Of a stretch of DNA of 64,000 nt, positions 1-9,063 are shown in pieces. Each line of letters opens with the position of its first letter. Position 1 is the first letter of the stretch. Source of the stretch: AP-15 sp963845735. Lineage in GTDB: Bacteria; Pseudomonadota; Alphaproteobacteria; ATCC43930; CGMCC-115725. The notes under the pieces are model-generated. The model ran no database searches and was not told the DNA's origin. It was given only the letters and a program-made list of their open reading frames with translations. A program made the position numbers and the translations under genes. The stretch covers positions 227,887-291,886 of the forward strand of contig CAWJTR010000012.1 of the NCBI GenBank assembly GCA_963845735.1, in the 5' to 3' direction.

Positions 1-251
1 AGGCGCAGGATAAAGGCCGGGTCGAAACCCGGCGTGCGCACGATCGGGGTGATCCCGACCCGCTCTGCCGCCATGACCATCGCCTGCACGTCGTGCAGGT
101 CGAAGCTGGTATGCTCCATGTCGATAAACGCGGCGTCAAAGCCGGCCAGCCCGATGATCTCGACGATTTGCGGGTCGGGAATGCCGCCGACATGGGTTCC
201 CAAGGCGAGACCGCCCTCGCGCAGGATGCGCTTTACCCGATTTTCTCTCAT
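1..251 (-). CDS. HpcH/HpaI-type aldolase, N-terminal part
   Basis: The first ~83 residues of a class II pyruvate aldolase of the HpcH/HpaI family, which cleaves 2-keto-3-deoxy or 4-hydroxy-2-oxo acids to pyruvate and an aldehyde. The gene runs off the left edge. The visible part has the early segment LALGTHVGGIPDPQIVEI and the family motif FIDMEH, whose acidic residue lies in the metal/active-site region. ATG at 251 follows a strong GGGAGGG ribosome site. The next gene on the same strand starts upstream and stops 31 bases away, so the two may be one catabolic operon. The substrate cannot be told from this fragment. Confidence 0.82.
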   Translation of the reverse strand, partial: MRENRVKRILREGGLALGTHVGGIPDPQIVEIIGLAGFDAAFIDMEHTSFDLHDVQAMVMAAERVGITPIVRTPGFDPAFILR

Positions 252-281
252 GCTGCCCTCCCTTCGCGCTCGATGACGAGG

Positions 282-989
282 CTAAGCCGCCCGCGCCGAT
301 TTCACGCGCCGCAGATTGGCGATGATCATATCGGTGTCCATGACGTCGCCGAAGACGTTGTAGAAGGCGGTCAGCGAGGCCTCATGCTCCTCCTGGGTGC
401 TCGCGGCATTGCCGTCGCTGACCATGATCGTGCGAAAGTTCGTCATGTTGGCGTCGCGCGCCGAGCTTTCGCAGCAGACGTTGGTGACGGTTCCGGTGAT
501 CAGCACGGTGTCGAAGCCGCGCGCCCGCAGCCGCCCGGGCAATTCCGAAGTCCCCGGCATAAAGGCGCTGTAGCGATATTTGTTGACGATTTCGTCCTCC
601 GGCCGCACGTCGAGATCGGGCCACAGCTGATGACCGAGCGTTCCTTCGGAAAGTGCCGCGATGCGTTTCTCGCGCATTTCAGGCGAGGCCATCTCGTGCG
701 CCACCGACCATTCGTCGAGGCAACGCGCGTCGTGGGTCATCTGGATCCAAAAGACGCCGCCGCCCGACTCCCGCACCACCGCCGCCAGACGGTTGACCGC
801 CGGCACGATATCGCGTGCCGCCGGGCACACCGCATGCCCCACCCCGTCGGTCATGAAGGCGTGCTGCAGATCGATCACCACAAGCGCCGTGCGCGCCGGG
901 TCGAGATCGGCAAAGCAATGCTCGGCGCCGCGCCGCGCAATCACCCGCTCGACGATTGCATCGGGAATGGTCGCGCCCTTCAGTTTCAT
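282..989 (-). CDS. Isochorismatase-family cysteine hydrolase
   Basis: A 235-residue cysteine hydrolase of the isochorismatase/nicotinamidase fold. The triad is visible: Asp in VVIDLQHAF, Lys in VNKYRYSAF and the nucleophile Cys in VTNVCCES, together with the usual cis-peptide region before the Cys. Such enzymes hydrolyse amides such as N-carbamoyl compounds, ureidoacrylate or biuret, or vinyl ethers; the substrate is not evident. I chose ATG 989 over 1025 because GAGGGAG lies at a suitable distance before it. It precedes an aldolase on the same strand, which suggests a shared catabolic role (inference). Confidence 0.85.
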   Translation of the reverse strand: MKLKGATIPDAIVERVIARRGAEHCFADLDPARTALVVIDLQHAFMTDGVGHAVCPAARDIVPAVNRLAAVVRESGGGVFWIQMTHDARCLDEWSVAHEMASPEMREKRIAALSEGTLGHQLWPDLDVRPEDEIVNKYRYSAFMPGTSELPGRLRARGFDTVLITGTVTNVCCESSARDANMTNFRTIMVSDGNAASTQEEHEASLTAFYNVFGDVMDTDMIIANLRRVKSARAA

Positions 990-1086
990 TGCGATGGCTC
1001 CCTCGAATTGACTGGCGACAGGCATGCACCGGCAGACACCAGATCTAGGTTAGTGTGCCTGTCTCACGGAAAACGGACATAGTTCG

Positions 1087-1969
1087 ATGATTGTCGTCTT
1101 CGGTTCGATCAATGTCGATCTGATCTTTCCGGTTCCGCATTTGCCGGGGCCGGGCGAGACCGTGCTCGGCGGCGATTACGCGCTTCTTCCCGGGGGCAAG
1201 GGCGCCAATCAGGCGCTGGCCGCGCGCCGTGCCGGAGCCGAGGTCCATCTGATCGGCGCTGTTGGGGCGAATTCCTTTGCCGCCCCTGCACTCGACCCGC
1301 TGCGGCGTGCGGGGATCGATCTCCGGCTGGTGCGAAGCGTCTGCCGAACCCACGGGCTGTGCCGCGATCATGGTTTCCGCCGCCGGGGAGAACGCGATCG
1401 CGGTCGCCTCGGGCGCCAATGCGAGCGTGCGCTCCGACCAGGCGCCGGACGAGTTGCTTGGTCCGGGCACGCTTCTCGTCCTTCAGATGGAAGTCCCTTC
1501 AAGCGAAACCATGGCCGTGATCCGCCGAGTGCGCGACCGCGGTGGACGCAGCCTGCTTAATTTCGCGCCCGCCCTGCCGATCAGCCTCGATCTGCTGCAC
1601 GACGTCGATTTTGTCGTCGCGAACGAGGGGGAGGCGGCAGCGCTGGGCGCGGATCCGGCCTCGATCGCGGCTCGGTTGCGGCGGGGGCTCGTCGTCACCC
1701 GCGGCGCGGCGGGTGCTATGGCCTATCCCGCCGACGGCGCCGCGTTTGCCGTGCCGGCGCTGCCGATCGTCCCGGTCGATACGACCGGCGCCGGCGATAC
1801 GTTTGTGGGCGTGCTGGCGGCGGCGCTCGACGGCAACGCGCCGTTCGAGACCGCGCTGCGGCGGGCGAGTGCGGCCGCCGGCCTCGCCTGTCTCGCGCGC
1901 GGGGCGCAGACGGCGATGCCGGATGCCGCGGCGATCGATGCGGCAACGGCGCGGCTGCCGACAGTGTGA
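1087..1969 (+). CDS. rbsK: Ribokinase-like PfkB sugar kinase, frameshifted
   Basis: A PfkB-family carbohydrate kinase resembling ribokinase, which phosphorylates ribose or a similar sugar with ATP. The N-terminal part shows FGSINVDLIFPV and the sugar-binding glycine motif GGKGANQALAARRAG. The C-terminal part shows the catalytic DTTGAGDTFVG motif. The two halves lie in different frames. Near base 1341 one extra base turns the expected ...RSV-AEPTGCAAIMV... into a shifted reading, and the 883-base span is not divisible by three. The family sequence is otherwise intact, so a sequencing indel is likelier than a pseudogene. The exact sugar is not certain. Confidence 0.82.
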
Positions 1970-1977
1970 GCGATGGA

Positions 1978-2478
1978 TCAGCCGCCTCGGTCCGCGCAAC
2001 AGCAATGCTCGCGGAACTCGGTCAAGATATCGATATAGAGCTGGCGCTTGAACGAAACGATCAGCTCGGGCAGCTGTTCGGGCGCAACCCAGCGCCAAGC
2101 GTCAAATTCGGGATGTTTGGTCGCGACGTCTATATCCGCGTCGCTGCCGGCAAAGCGCATGACGAACCATTTCTGTCGCTGGCCGCGATAGCGGCCACGC
2201 CATCTGCTCCTGGCGAGTTCGACGGGCAGGTCATAGATCATCCATTCCCGGCTCTCGGCGATGATCTCGGCGTTGCAGGTGCCGATTTCCTCTGCAAGCT
2301 CGCGCAGCGCCGCCTGGCGCGGGGTTTCGCCCGGGTCGATCCCGCCCTGCGGCATCTGCCAGGCCGGCATCGCCGGCATGTCGGTGCGCCGGGCGACAAG
2401 GACCTGTCCCAGCCTATTGAGCAGCATGATGCCGACCGCAGGCCGGTATCCCGCAATCTCGCCATCGTGATGCGTCAT
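1978..2478 (-). CDS. rppH: RNA pyrophosphohydrolase RppH
   Basis: A Nudix hydrolase of 166 residues that removes pyrophosphate from triphosphorylated 5' ends of RNA and so starts mRNA decay. The full Nudix box (GX5EX7REXXEEXG) is present as GGIDPGETPRQAALRELAEE followed by IG. The N-terminal YRPAVGIMLLN and C-terminal WRWVAPEQLPELIVSFKR segments match bacterial RppH/IalA. It lies just downstream of ctpA on the same strand with a gap of 37 bases. The gpmI-ctpA-rppH order is common in alphaproteobacteria and supports the call. Confidence 0.93.
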   Translation of the reverse strand: MTHHDGEIAGYRPAVGIMLLNRLGQVLVARRTDMPAMPAWQMPQGGIDPGETPRQAALRELAEEIGTCNAEIIAESREWMIYDLPVELARSRWRGRYRGQRQKWFVMRFAGSDADIDVATKHPEFDAWRWVAPEQLPELIVSFKRQLYIDILTEFREHCCCADRGG

Positions 2479-2515
2479 TGCGACCGCCTATGCCTCGACC
2501 GCTCCGCTGTGCGCC

Positions 2516-3802
2516 TCAGTTGATCATACGCCCGTTGAACAGCGACATGCCGCGCAGCATGTCGACGGCGCGCGTCAACTGGTAGTCCCGGTCAGTTCCC
2601 ATGATCGACGGATCGACCGAGCTGGATGCCTCGGGGTCGCCGCCGGAATCATCGGACTTCCCCTCGGATGCGTCGGCGACCTTTGCCTCTTTCTTGCCGG
2701 GGGGAGGCTCGATCTTGGCGGCCTCGACGACGATGTCGGGCTCGATCCCCTTCGCCTGGATCGAGCGGCCCGAAGGGGTGTAGTAACGCGCCGTCGTCAG
2801 CCGCATTGCACCGTGACCGGTCAACGGAATGATCGTCTGGACCGATCCTTTGCCGAACGACCGGGTGCCGACCAGCACCGCCCGGTGGTGATCCTGCAAT
2901 GCGCCGGCGACGATCTCGCTGGCCGAGGCCGATCCACCGTTGATCAGCACGGCGAGCGGCAGCCCGGCGGCAACATCGCCCGGTCGCGCATTATAGCGCT
3001 GCGCATCATCCGAGCGCCGGCCGCGGGTCGAGACAATCTCGCCCTTCTCGAGGAACGCGTCCGAGACTGCAACCGCCTGATCGAGAAGGCCGCCCGGATT
3101 GTTGCGTAAATCCAGGATCACTCCGCGCAGCTTGTCTCCGGCCTGCTGCTTGATGTTCTTGATCGCGTTGTTGAGCCCGACATCGGTCTGCTCGTTGAAC
3201 GAGGTGATCCGGATATACCCGATATCATCGCCGATCAGGTGCGAGCGAACCGACTGGATGCGGATCGTCGCCCGGGTCAGCTTGACGTCGAACGGGTCCC
3301 GTCCCTTTCGCCGGATCGTCAGCTTGACGTCGCTGTTGACCGGGCCACGCATCTTTTCGACCGCTTGAGGAAGGGTCATCCCCTGGACCGGCTGGCCGTC
3401 GAGCTGGGTGATCAGATCGCCGGGTTTCAGTCCGGCCCGCGCGGCCGGGGTATCATCGATCGGCGAAATTACTTTGACGAGGCCGTTTTCCATCGACACT
3501 TCGATTCCAAGCCCGCCAAACTCGCCGCGGGTTTGAACCTTCATATCGTCGAAGTTCTTGGTGTTCAGATAGTTCGAGTGGGGATCGAGCGAGGTCAGCA
3601 TCCCGTTGATCGCTGATTCGATCAGCGAATCGTCGTCCACTTTGCCGACATAGTCGGCGCGCACGACCTCAAACACTTCACCAAACAAATTCAGTTCTTT
3701 ATAGGTGTCCGAGGAGTTAGAAGCAGCCGCGCTGATGTCCTGGCGTAACGAAAACACCAAAACTGTTGCCGCAACTGCCGCGATCAACCCTACCCGTTTC
3801 AT
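2516..3802 (-). CDS. ctpA: S41 C-terminal processing peptidase CtpA
   Basis: A 428-residue periplasmic serine protease of family S41. An N-terminal signal or anchor (VGLIAAVAATVLVFSL) is followed by a PDZ domain (about residues 85-170, with GLGIEVSMENGLVKVISPI) and the protease core. The Ser-Lys dyad is visible in GGSASASEIVAG and RSFGKGSVQT. The family trims C-terminal tails of exported proteins, including peptidoglycan hydrolases and their partners. It sits between gpmI and rppH. The M23/EnvC-type gene often found between gpmI and ctpA in relatives is absent here. Confidence 0.93.
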   Translation of the reverse strand: MKRVGLIAAVAATVLVFSLRQDISAAASNSSDTYKELNLFGEVFEVVRADYVGKVDDDSLIESAINGMLTSLDPHSNYLNTKNFDDMKVQTRGEFGGLGIEVSMENGLVKVISPIDDTPAARAGLKPGDLITQLDGQPVQGMTLPQAVEKMRGPVNSDVKLTIRRKGRDPFDVKLTRATIRIQSVRSHLIGDDIGYIRITSFNEQTDVGLNNAIKNIKQQAGDKLRGVILDLRNNPGGLLDQAVAVSDAFLEKGEIVSTRGRRSDDAQRYNARPGDVAAGLPLAVLINGGSASASEIVAGALQDHHRAVLVGTRSFGKGSVQTIIPLTGHGAMRLTTARYYTPSGRSIQAKGIEPDIVVEAAKIEPPPGKKEAKVADASEGKSDDSGGDPEASSSVDPSIMGTDRDYQLTRAVDMLRGMSLFNGRMIN

Positions 3803-3886
3803 TCACGCACCCGTTAATCGCTCCGATCGGCGAGCCCCGATAATATCCGCCACCATCCTCGATGATCAAGATCGAAGCAGAAGCGG

Positions 3887-5451
3887 TCAGCCGATGCTGC
3901 GCCGCATTTGCTGCCGCGGGATCAGAGTGTGACCGGTCATCGCCGCTGGCTTTTCGAGGCCGAGGAGGTCGAGCAAGGTCGGAGCGACATCGGCAAGACG
4001 ACCATCTTCAAGATGCTCGACCGTCCTGGGCGGGTTGACCACGAGGAACGGCACCGGGTTCAGGGTGTGCGCGGTATGGGGTTCACCTGTCTCCGGGTCG
4101 CGCATCATCTCGGCATTGCCGTGATCGGCGGTGATGACAAGGGTTCCGCCGGCCTTTTCGACCGCGCTCGCGAGCCGCCCCAGGCACCGGTCGATCGTCT
4201 CGACCGCCTTGATCGCGGCGTCGAGACGGCCGGTATGCCCGACCATGTCGGCGTTGGCGTAGTTCAGCACGATAACGTCGAACCGATGTGCGGCAATCGC
4301 CTCGACCACCTTATCGGTGACCTCCGGCGCCGACATCTCGGGCTGCTGATCGTAGGTCGCGACCTTGGGCGATGGCACCAGGATGCGTTCCTCGCCGGGG
4401 AAGACCGTTTCTCGCCCGCCGTTGAAAAAGAACGTGACGTGCGCGTATTTTTCGGTCTCGGCGATGCGCAACTGGGTCAGCCCGGCGTTCGACACGACCT
4501 CGCCAAAGGTGTCGTCGAGGTTCTCGGGTGGGAAAAGGGTCGCCAGAAAGTTGTTGAGCTCGGCCGAATATTCGACGAGCCCGAGCGCACTGGCAAAGTT
4601 GACGCGTTTGGCGCGCCCGAAGCCGGAAAAGTCCGGATCGACCAAAGCCGCGGCGATCTCGCGCACCCGATCGGCGCGGAAATTGCCGATCAACAGGCCG
4701 TCACCATCGCGCATGCCTCGATATCCGCCAATCGAGGTCGGCCGCACAAACTCGTCGGTCTCGCCGCGAGCGTAGGCCGCCTTGACCGCATCAGCCGCAT
4801 TCGCGGCGGTGTCGCCCTCACCCTCCACAATTACCCGATACGCCTTCTCGACCCGGTCCCAACGCTGGTCGCGATCCATCGCATAATAGCGCCCGCTGAC
4901 GGTCGCGATCCGCAGCCCCGCGAGCCCGCCGACTCGCTTTCGAACGTCTTTATGTACAATAGCGCCGCCTGGGGCGGGGTGTCGCGGCCGTCGAGAAAGG
5001 CGTGGACCGCCACCGGCACTCCGGCCTCGGCAAGGATCCGGCCGAGTGCCGCGATCTGGTGCTGGTGCGAGTGCACGCCGCCCGGCGACAGCAACCCCAG
5101 CAGATGGGCGGTGCCGCCGGTCTTCTTTAGTGTGCCGATAAAATCGCGCAGCGCCGGTATCCGGCCGAGTTCGCCCGAAGCGATCGCCGCATCGATCCGC
5201 GGCAAATCCTGCATGACCAGCCGGCCGGCGCCGAGATTGGTATGCCCGACCTCGGAATTGCCCATCTGTCCGTCGGGCAGTCCGACATAGTGCTCGCTGG
5301 CCTCCAGTCGCGCATGCGGCCACCGCGCCATCAGCGCGCGCCAGACCGGGAGGTGCGCGCTCTCTATGGCGTTGTCCCGAGTATCGACTCGCTCGCCCCA
5401 GCCGTCGAGGATGCACAGCACCAGCGGGTGCCTTCGGGAGCGGGCATTCAT
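3887..5451 (-). CDS. gpmI: Cofactor-independent phosphoglycerate mutase, frameshifted
   Basis: 2,3-bisphosphoglycerate-independent phosphoglycerate mutase, a manganese-dependent glycolytic enzyme interconverting 3- and 2-phosphoglycerate. The N-terminal half begins ILDGWGERVDTRDNAI, carries the phosphoserine loop GQMGNSEVGHTN and has DGRDTPPQAALLYIK. The C-terminal half has IGNFRADRVREI, NYANADMVGHTG and the metal site ITADHGNAEMM. The halves lie in different frames that meet near 4920-4945 (after KTFES), and the span is not a multiple of three. As this enzyme is normally needed for glycolysis, an assembly indel is likely. ATG 5451 follows GAGG. Confidence 0.9.
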
Positions 5452-5548
5452 TTCGGACGGCCTCAACTAGCGGGTGCAACCTGTATACGCGAAACCATCA
5501 AGTCGACCTAGCGTTCCCCGACACGCGCTCCTTGGCTTCATATACCGG

Positions 5549-5584
5549 CCCCGCCCTCTTTCTGCGGCCGGAGAGAGGGCGGGG
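5549..5584. terminator. GC-rich hairpin after the TPP enzyme gene
   Basis: A perfect 11-bp inverted repeat (CCCCGCCCTCT at 5549-5559 and its complement at 5574-5584) with a 14-base loop lies 24 bases past the stop of the thiamine-diphosphate enzyme gene. No T-run follows on either strand, so a Rho-independent terminator is only likely, not proven. It could also be a processing hairpin ahead of gpmI. Confidence 0.45.
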
Positions 5585-5607
5585 ATAGCGACCTCCGAAT
5601 CCTGTGC

Positions 5608-7251
5608 TTATGTAAAGCGCGAGACGTCGACGGCTTTTTCGGTGATGAACTCGAGCAAAGCCGGGGTGCCTTCGCGGGTCTTCTCGATGCCGCGGCGGAT
5701 CGCCGCCTGGATTTCGCCGGGCTCGGTCACCCGCTCGCCATAGCCGCCGAGCGCCTTGGCGAAGTCGGCGTAATGGCCGCTGATGTCGGTCGAACGATAT
5801 TTCTCGGTCGCGACCGGCATCACCTTCAGCTCGATCGCCATCGAGAAATTGTTCATCAGGATCGAGAGGATCGGGATCCGCTCGCGCACCGCGGTCTCGA
5901 AATCCATGCCGGTGAAGCCGATCGCGGCATCGCCCCAGACATTGATGCACAGCTTGTCGGGCTTGGCCAGTTTGGCGCCCATCGCCAGCCCCAGCCCATA
6001 GCCTAGCTGGGTCGTCTTGCCCCAGCCGATATAGGAAAGCGGGACCTCGCTGACCCAGAACGGCGACAGCTGGTCGCGCGGGCTGCCGGCGTCATGGGTG
6101 ATGATCGTGTTCTTGACGTCGACCGTGTGCAGCAATTCCCAGATCACGCGATAGGGCGACAGCGGCTTGGTGTTCTGGGTCAGCCGCGGCATCCACTGGC
6201 CCATCCATTCTTCCCTGTGCCCGCGGATCTCGCGCGTCACCCCCGGCAGCCGGTCGCGGGTCTTGCCATGGAGCCGGTCCTTGACCTCTGCGAGCAGCGC
6301 GTCGAGCGTCAGCCCGGCATCGCCCACCGCCGCGAGATCGACCGGCACATCCTTGTTGATTGCGTATGGGTCAAGCGTTGCGTGCGCAATCTTCTTCCCC
6401 TTTGGCATCGCCGTGCCAAAGGAGGTGCGGGTAAAGCTGCAGCCGATGCCAAAGATCAAATCGGCGTTCTGCAGCATGTGCCAGAGATGCTCGCCGATGC
6501 CGATGCCGCCCGAGCCGAGGGACAACGGATTGTTTTCCGGGAAGCTGCTTTTGCCGCCAAGTGTGGTCATGACCGGGGCTTCGAGGAGTTCCGCGAGCGC
6601 CTTCAGCTGCGGCCACGCCTTGCCGTAATGAACGCCCTGGCCGGCGACGATGACCGGGCGCTGTGCCGCGACCAGCGCCTCGGCGATCTTCGCGACTGAT
6701 TGCGGATCGGGGCCGCTCTTGAGCTTTGGCGTCTTCTGGTATTCGGTGACGAGCGCGTCCGGCACCTCCTCGCGCAGGAGGTCGCTCGGGAACTCGACCA
6801 GGACCGGGCCGGGGCGGCCGTTCTTGACCGTCGTAAAGGCGCGGCGCAGCGCCTCGCCCGTCGCGTTGGCGACCGTCACCTGCTCGCACAATTTAGTGAC
6901 GTTGCGGTAATTGAGCGCGGCGTTGAAGTTCGGGTGCACCTGGTTGATGTTGCGGGCATAGCCGGCCGGCAACACGACGACCGGGGTCGAGTTGCCAAAG
7001 GACTGCGCCACCCCGCCAAAGGCGTTCTCGGTGCCGGGGCCGTGCTGCATGGCAAAGACGCCGATCCGGTCGCCCGAGGTGACCTTGGCGATCGCGTCGC
7101 ACATATGCAGGCCGATCCGCTCCTGGCGCACCATGATGGTGCGGATGTCGGCCTCGGCCGCGGCCTCGATGATCGGATTGACCGGATAGCCGATCAGAAA
7201 CTCGATCCCTTCGCGCTTCAGGATTTCGGCGACGGCGTTGGCGACTTTCAT
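5608..7251 (-). CDS. Thiamine-diphosphate-dependent enzyme, acetolactate-synthase-like
   Basis: A 547-residue member of the acetolactate synthase/benzoylformate decarboxylase superfamily with three domains: PYR (about 1-170), central (190-330) and PP (370-540). The catalytic glutamate that activates the cofactor is seen in MVRQERIGLHM. The cofactor-binding motif reads GDAAIGF ... ILMNNFSMA, so the usual GDG is GDA. Close relatives are annotated only as thiamine pyrophosphate-requiring proteins, and the reaction is not known. ATG 7251 has an AGGAGGA ribosome site. No carboxylase or regulatory-subunit partner is adjacent, which argues against a branched-chain amino acid role. Confidence 0.82.
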   Translation of the reverse strand: MKVANAVAEILKREGIEFLIGYPVNPIIEAAAEADIRTIMVRQERIGLHMCDAIAKVTSGDRIGVFAMQHGPGTENAFGGVAQSFGNSTPVVVLPAGYARNINQVHPNFNAALNYRNVTKLCEQVTVANATGEALRRAFTTVKNGRPGPVLVEFPSDLLREEVPDALVTEYQKTPKLKSGPDPQSVAKIAEALVAAQRPVIVAGQGVHYGKAWPQLKALAELLEAPVMTTLGGKSSFPENNPLSLGSGGIGIGEHLWHMLQNADLIFGIGCSFTRTSFGTAMPKGKKIAHATLDPYAINKDVPVDLAAVGDAGLTLDALLAEVKDRLHGKTRDRLPGVTREIRGHREEWMGQWMPRLTQNTKPLSPYRVIWELLHTVDVKNTIITHDAGSPRDQLSPFWVSEVPLSYIGWGKTTQLGYGLGLAMGAKLAKPDKLCINVWGDAAIGFTGMDFETAVRERIPILSILMNNFSMAIELKVMPVATEKYRSTDISGHYADFAKALGGYGERVTEPGEIQAAIRRGIEKTREGTPALLEFITEKAVDVSRFT

Positions 7252-7456
7252 GGGAGTCCTCCTCGGTGTCCAGCGGCGGTGGCGTGATTGTGACACAACC
7301 CAGGCGGCGTGTGCCAACTCTACGGCCATTGACGTCCGCAGGCTTGAGAGTGAGGAGGCCTTCAGCTTGTCGGGGAGCAGGTCGCTACTGCGACGTTGGT
7401 CTCGGCAACGGCCAACCCGCGACGGGAGGCCGGTCTCTTGTCCGGCGCCGCCGCTT

Positions 7457-8573
7457 TTAGTCGGCGCCTATTGCCGGCTGGCCTTGTAGGATCAGGCGAA
7501 CAAGCTCGGCTTGGCGCCGCGTGCCTGTCTTATCGAACACATGAGCGAGGTGTGTCCGTACCGTTGTCAACGAGACGCCGAGGCGGCTGGCGGCGGCTTG
7601 CAGCCCATCTCCTTTCGATATCTCGACCGCGAATACGGCTTCTGCCCGGGTCAGCCCAAAATCCTGGGCTGAACCGTTCGCTGCGGAGCACGGCGGCTTG
7701 CTCCGCTTCGGTGATAAACAGGATCGCTGTCGGACGGAGGATGTCGATCCAAGTGACCTGGGTCCGGTGCGGTATCACGAGCATCGTCAACGGCCCTCGG
7801 TCCCGGCGGGAAAGCCGGAGACGGCCGCCCGCTCCGCCAAGCTCGTTTGCCGGCTCCGCGCAGTCGGCGATGGTTTGGCGCAGCCGGCGCGTGTCTTCGG
7901 TCGTTTCGGCTTTTAGGCCGTCGCGGTCCAGCGATAGGCCATTGCCAGCGCCGAGCATCCTCGCGGCGGCTTGGTTGGCGAAGATCACCCGCGCCCCCGC
8001 ATCGACCAGCAACACGGCGTGAGGCAGCCGGTTCAGCATCTCGGCCGAGCTCGTCGGCGGCCCGTTTAAAGCCGCCAGCCGTATCCGCAGCTGCACGGCG
8101 CGCTGCAGATGCGGGATCAGGGCGGCGAACAGCTGGGTCTGAGCCGGGTCGAACTCGCCCTCGGAATAGGGACGCGACACCGACACCACTGTGGAAACGG
8201 AATCTTCTGTCAAAAGGGTTGCCCCCATCATCCTCTCCGGCCCCTGCTTTGCCGACCCGCTGAAAATTTCGGTGCCACGGCGATCCTGGTGAGAAATGAG
8301 CATCTGCGGGACTATAATGTCGCCGATCGGATGCTTGTCGCACTGCCGCCAAATGTTGGCCCAATATTGCGAGAAACTGGGTAATTCTTTGGGGTCAACG
8401 CGCGGGGCAAGCATCGTGGCGCTGTGGGTTTTCGCGTTATAAGCGCCGACTTGCGCTCCCCCGGTTGCCCCGAGAAGGTCGGCGAGACCGTTGAGCATGG
8501 TTGGACAGGCGCTCGGGTCCACCACCGTGTCGTAGATCGATCCGATCAATTCCGAAAGTGCTCGAAAGCGCAT
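7457..8573 (-). CDS. LuxR-type transcriptional regulator, frameshifted
   Basis: A one-component regulator with a large N-terminal sensing region (about 310 residues; a GAF/PAS-like stretch is seen at PHAVLLVDAGARVIFANQAA) and a C-terminal LuxR helix-turn-helix. The DNA-binding domain is reached only after a +1 shift near 7668, where the frame resumes as FGLTRAEAVFAVEISKG, then ASRLGVSLTTVRTHLAHVF, ending at 7457. The span is one base more than a multiple of three, so a sequencing indel is likely. It is divergent from the PEP-CTERM gene, with a CRP-like palindrome between them. ATG 8573 is preceded by AGGGG. The ligand is unknown. Confidence 0.75.
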
Positions 8574-8588
8574 CGCCCGCCCCTGCAT

Positions 8589-9063
8589 GCGCGCAACGCA
8601 CCGGCCCGGAAGGCGCGCTAGCCCGGGCGCTTACAGCCATATGACTCCGCGCACCGCTTGATGTGTGAGGAACCTCACACTTACGCGAAAAAATATTACA
8701 CGAAAATGGCTCTCGTCATCCGAACGCATGACGACACGGCCCCGCCCGCGAGCTTAAATGCGCTTCAGGTGATTGAAAGGCTTCAGTACCGGCGCTGCAA
8801 CCGAAACGACGGTGGGCCGCTGCCTAGCTCAAGCGTGTTTAATACTGGAGAGAGCAAGTTATGAAAAGATCAGCGGTTCAAGCGCCGCAGCGATGCTGCC
8901 GCTATGATTATCCCGGTAAATATAGCAATCGATGACGAGGGTGCCGTGCCTTTGCAGGCCCTCACCGCCCACTGGCACCGCCGAGGGTGGGAGAGATCGC
9001 GCAGGGGATCGTGAATGGCCGATGCTGTATTTAGAGGCTAGTACAAAAAATCGCGAGGAACAA
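8589..9063. other. Intergenic region between regulator and PEP-CTERM gene
   Basis: About 470 bases with no convincing gene. It holds the CRP-like palindrome at 8663-8680, an AT-rich patch just after it (8689-8706) and a GAGGA ribosome site before 9064. Short open frames here lack ribosome sites and family features. The composition is less GC-rich than the neighbouring core genes. Confidence 0.5.
8663..8680. promoter_or_regulatory. CRP/FNR-type operator (TGTGA-N6-TCACA)
   Basis: The sequence is TGTGA-GGAACC-TCACA, an exact match to the half-sites and spacing bound by CRP-family regulators. The flanking G and C extend it to GTGTGAGG-AA-CCTCACAC. It lies about 90 bases upstream of the LuxR-type gene start and about 384 bases upstream of the PEP-CTERM gene. 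Binding is inferred from the motif only; no CRP gene is in this window. Confidence 0.6.

Noticed and set aside
3908..5290. Long open frame (460 residues) on the plus strand
   Set aside because: It is antisense to gpmI, has no family features and reflects high GC content.
8658..8864. 68-residue frame in the regulator/PEP-CTERM spacer
   Set aside because: It overlaps the CRP-like palindrome, lacks a ribosome site and has no recognisable sequence.
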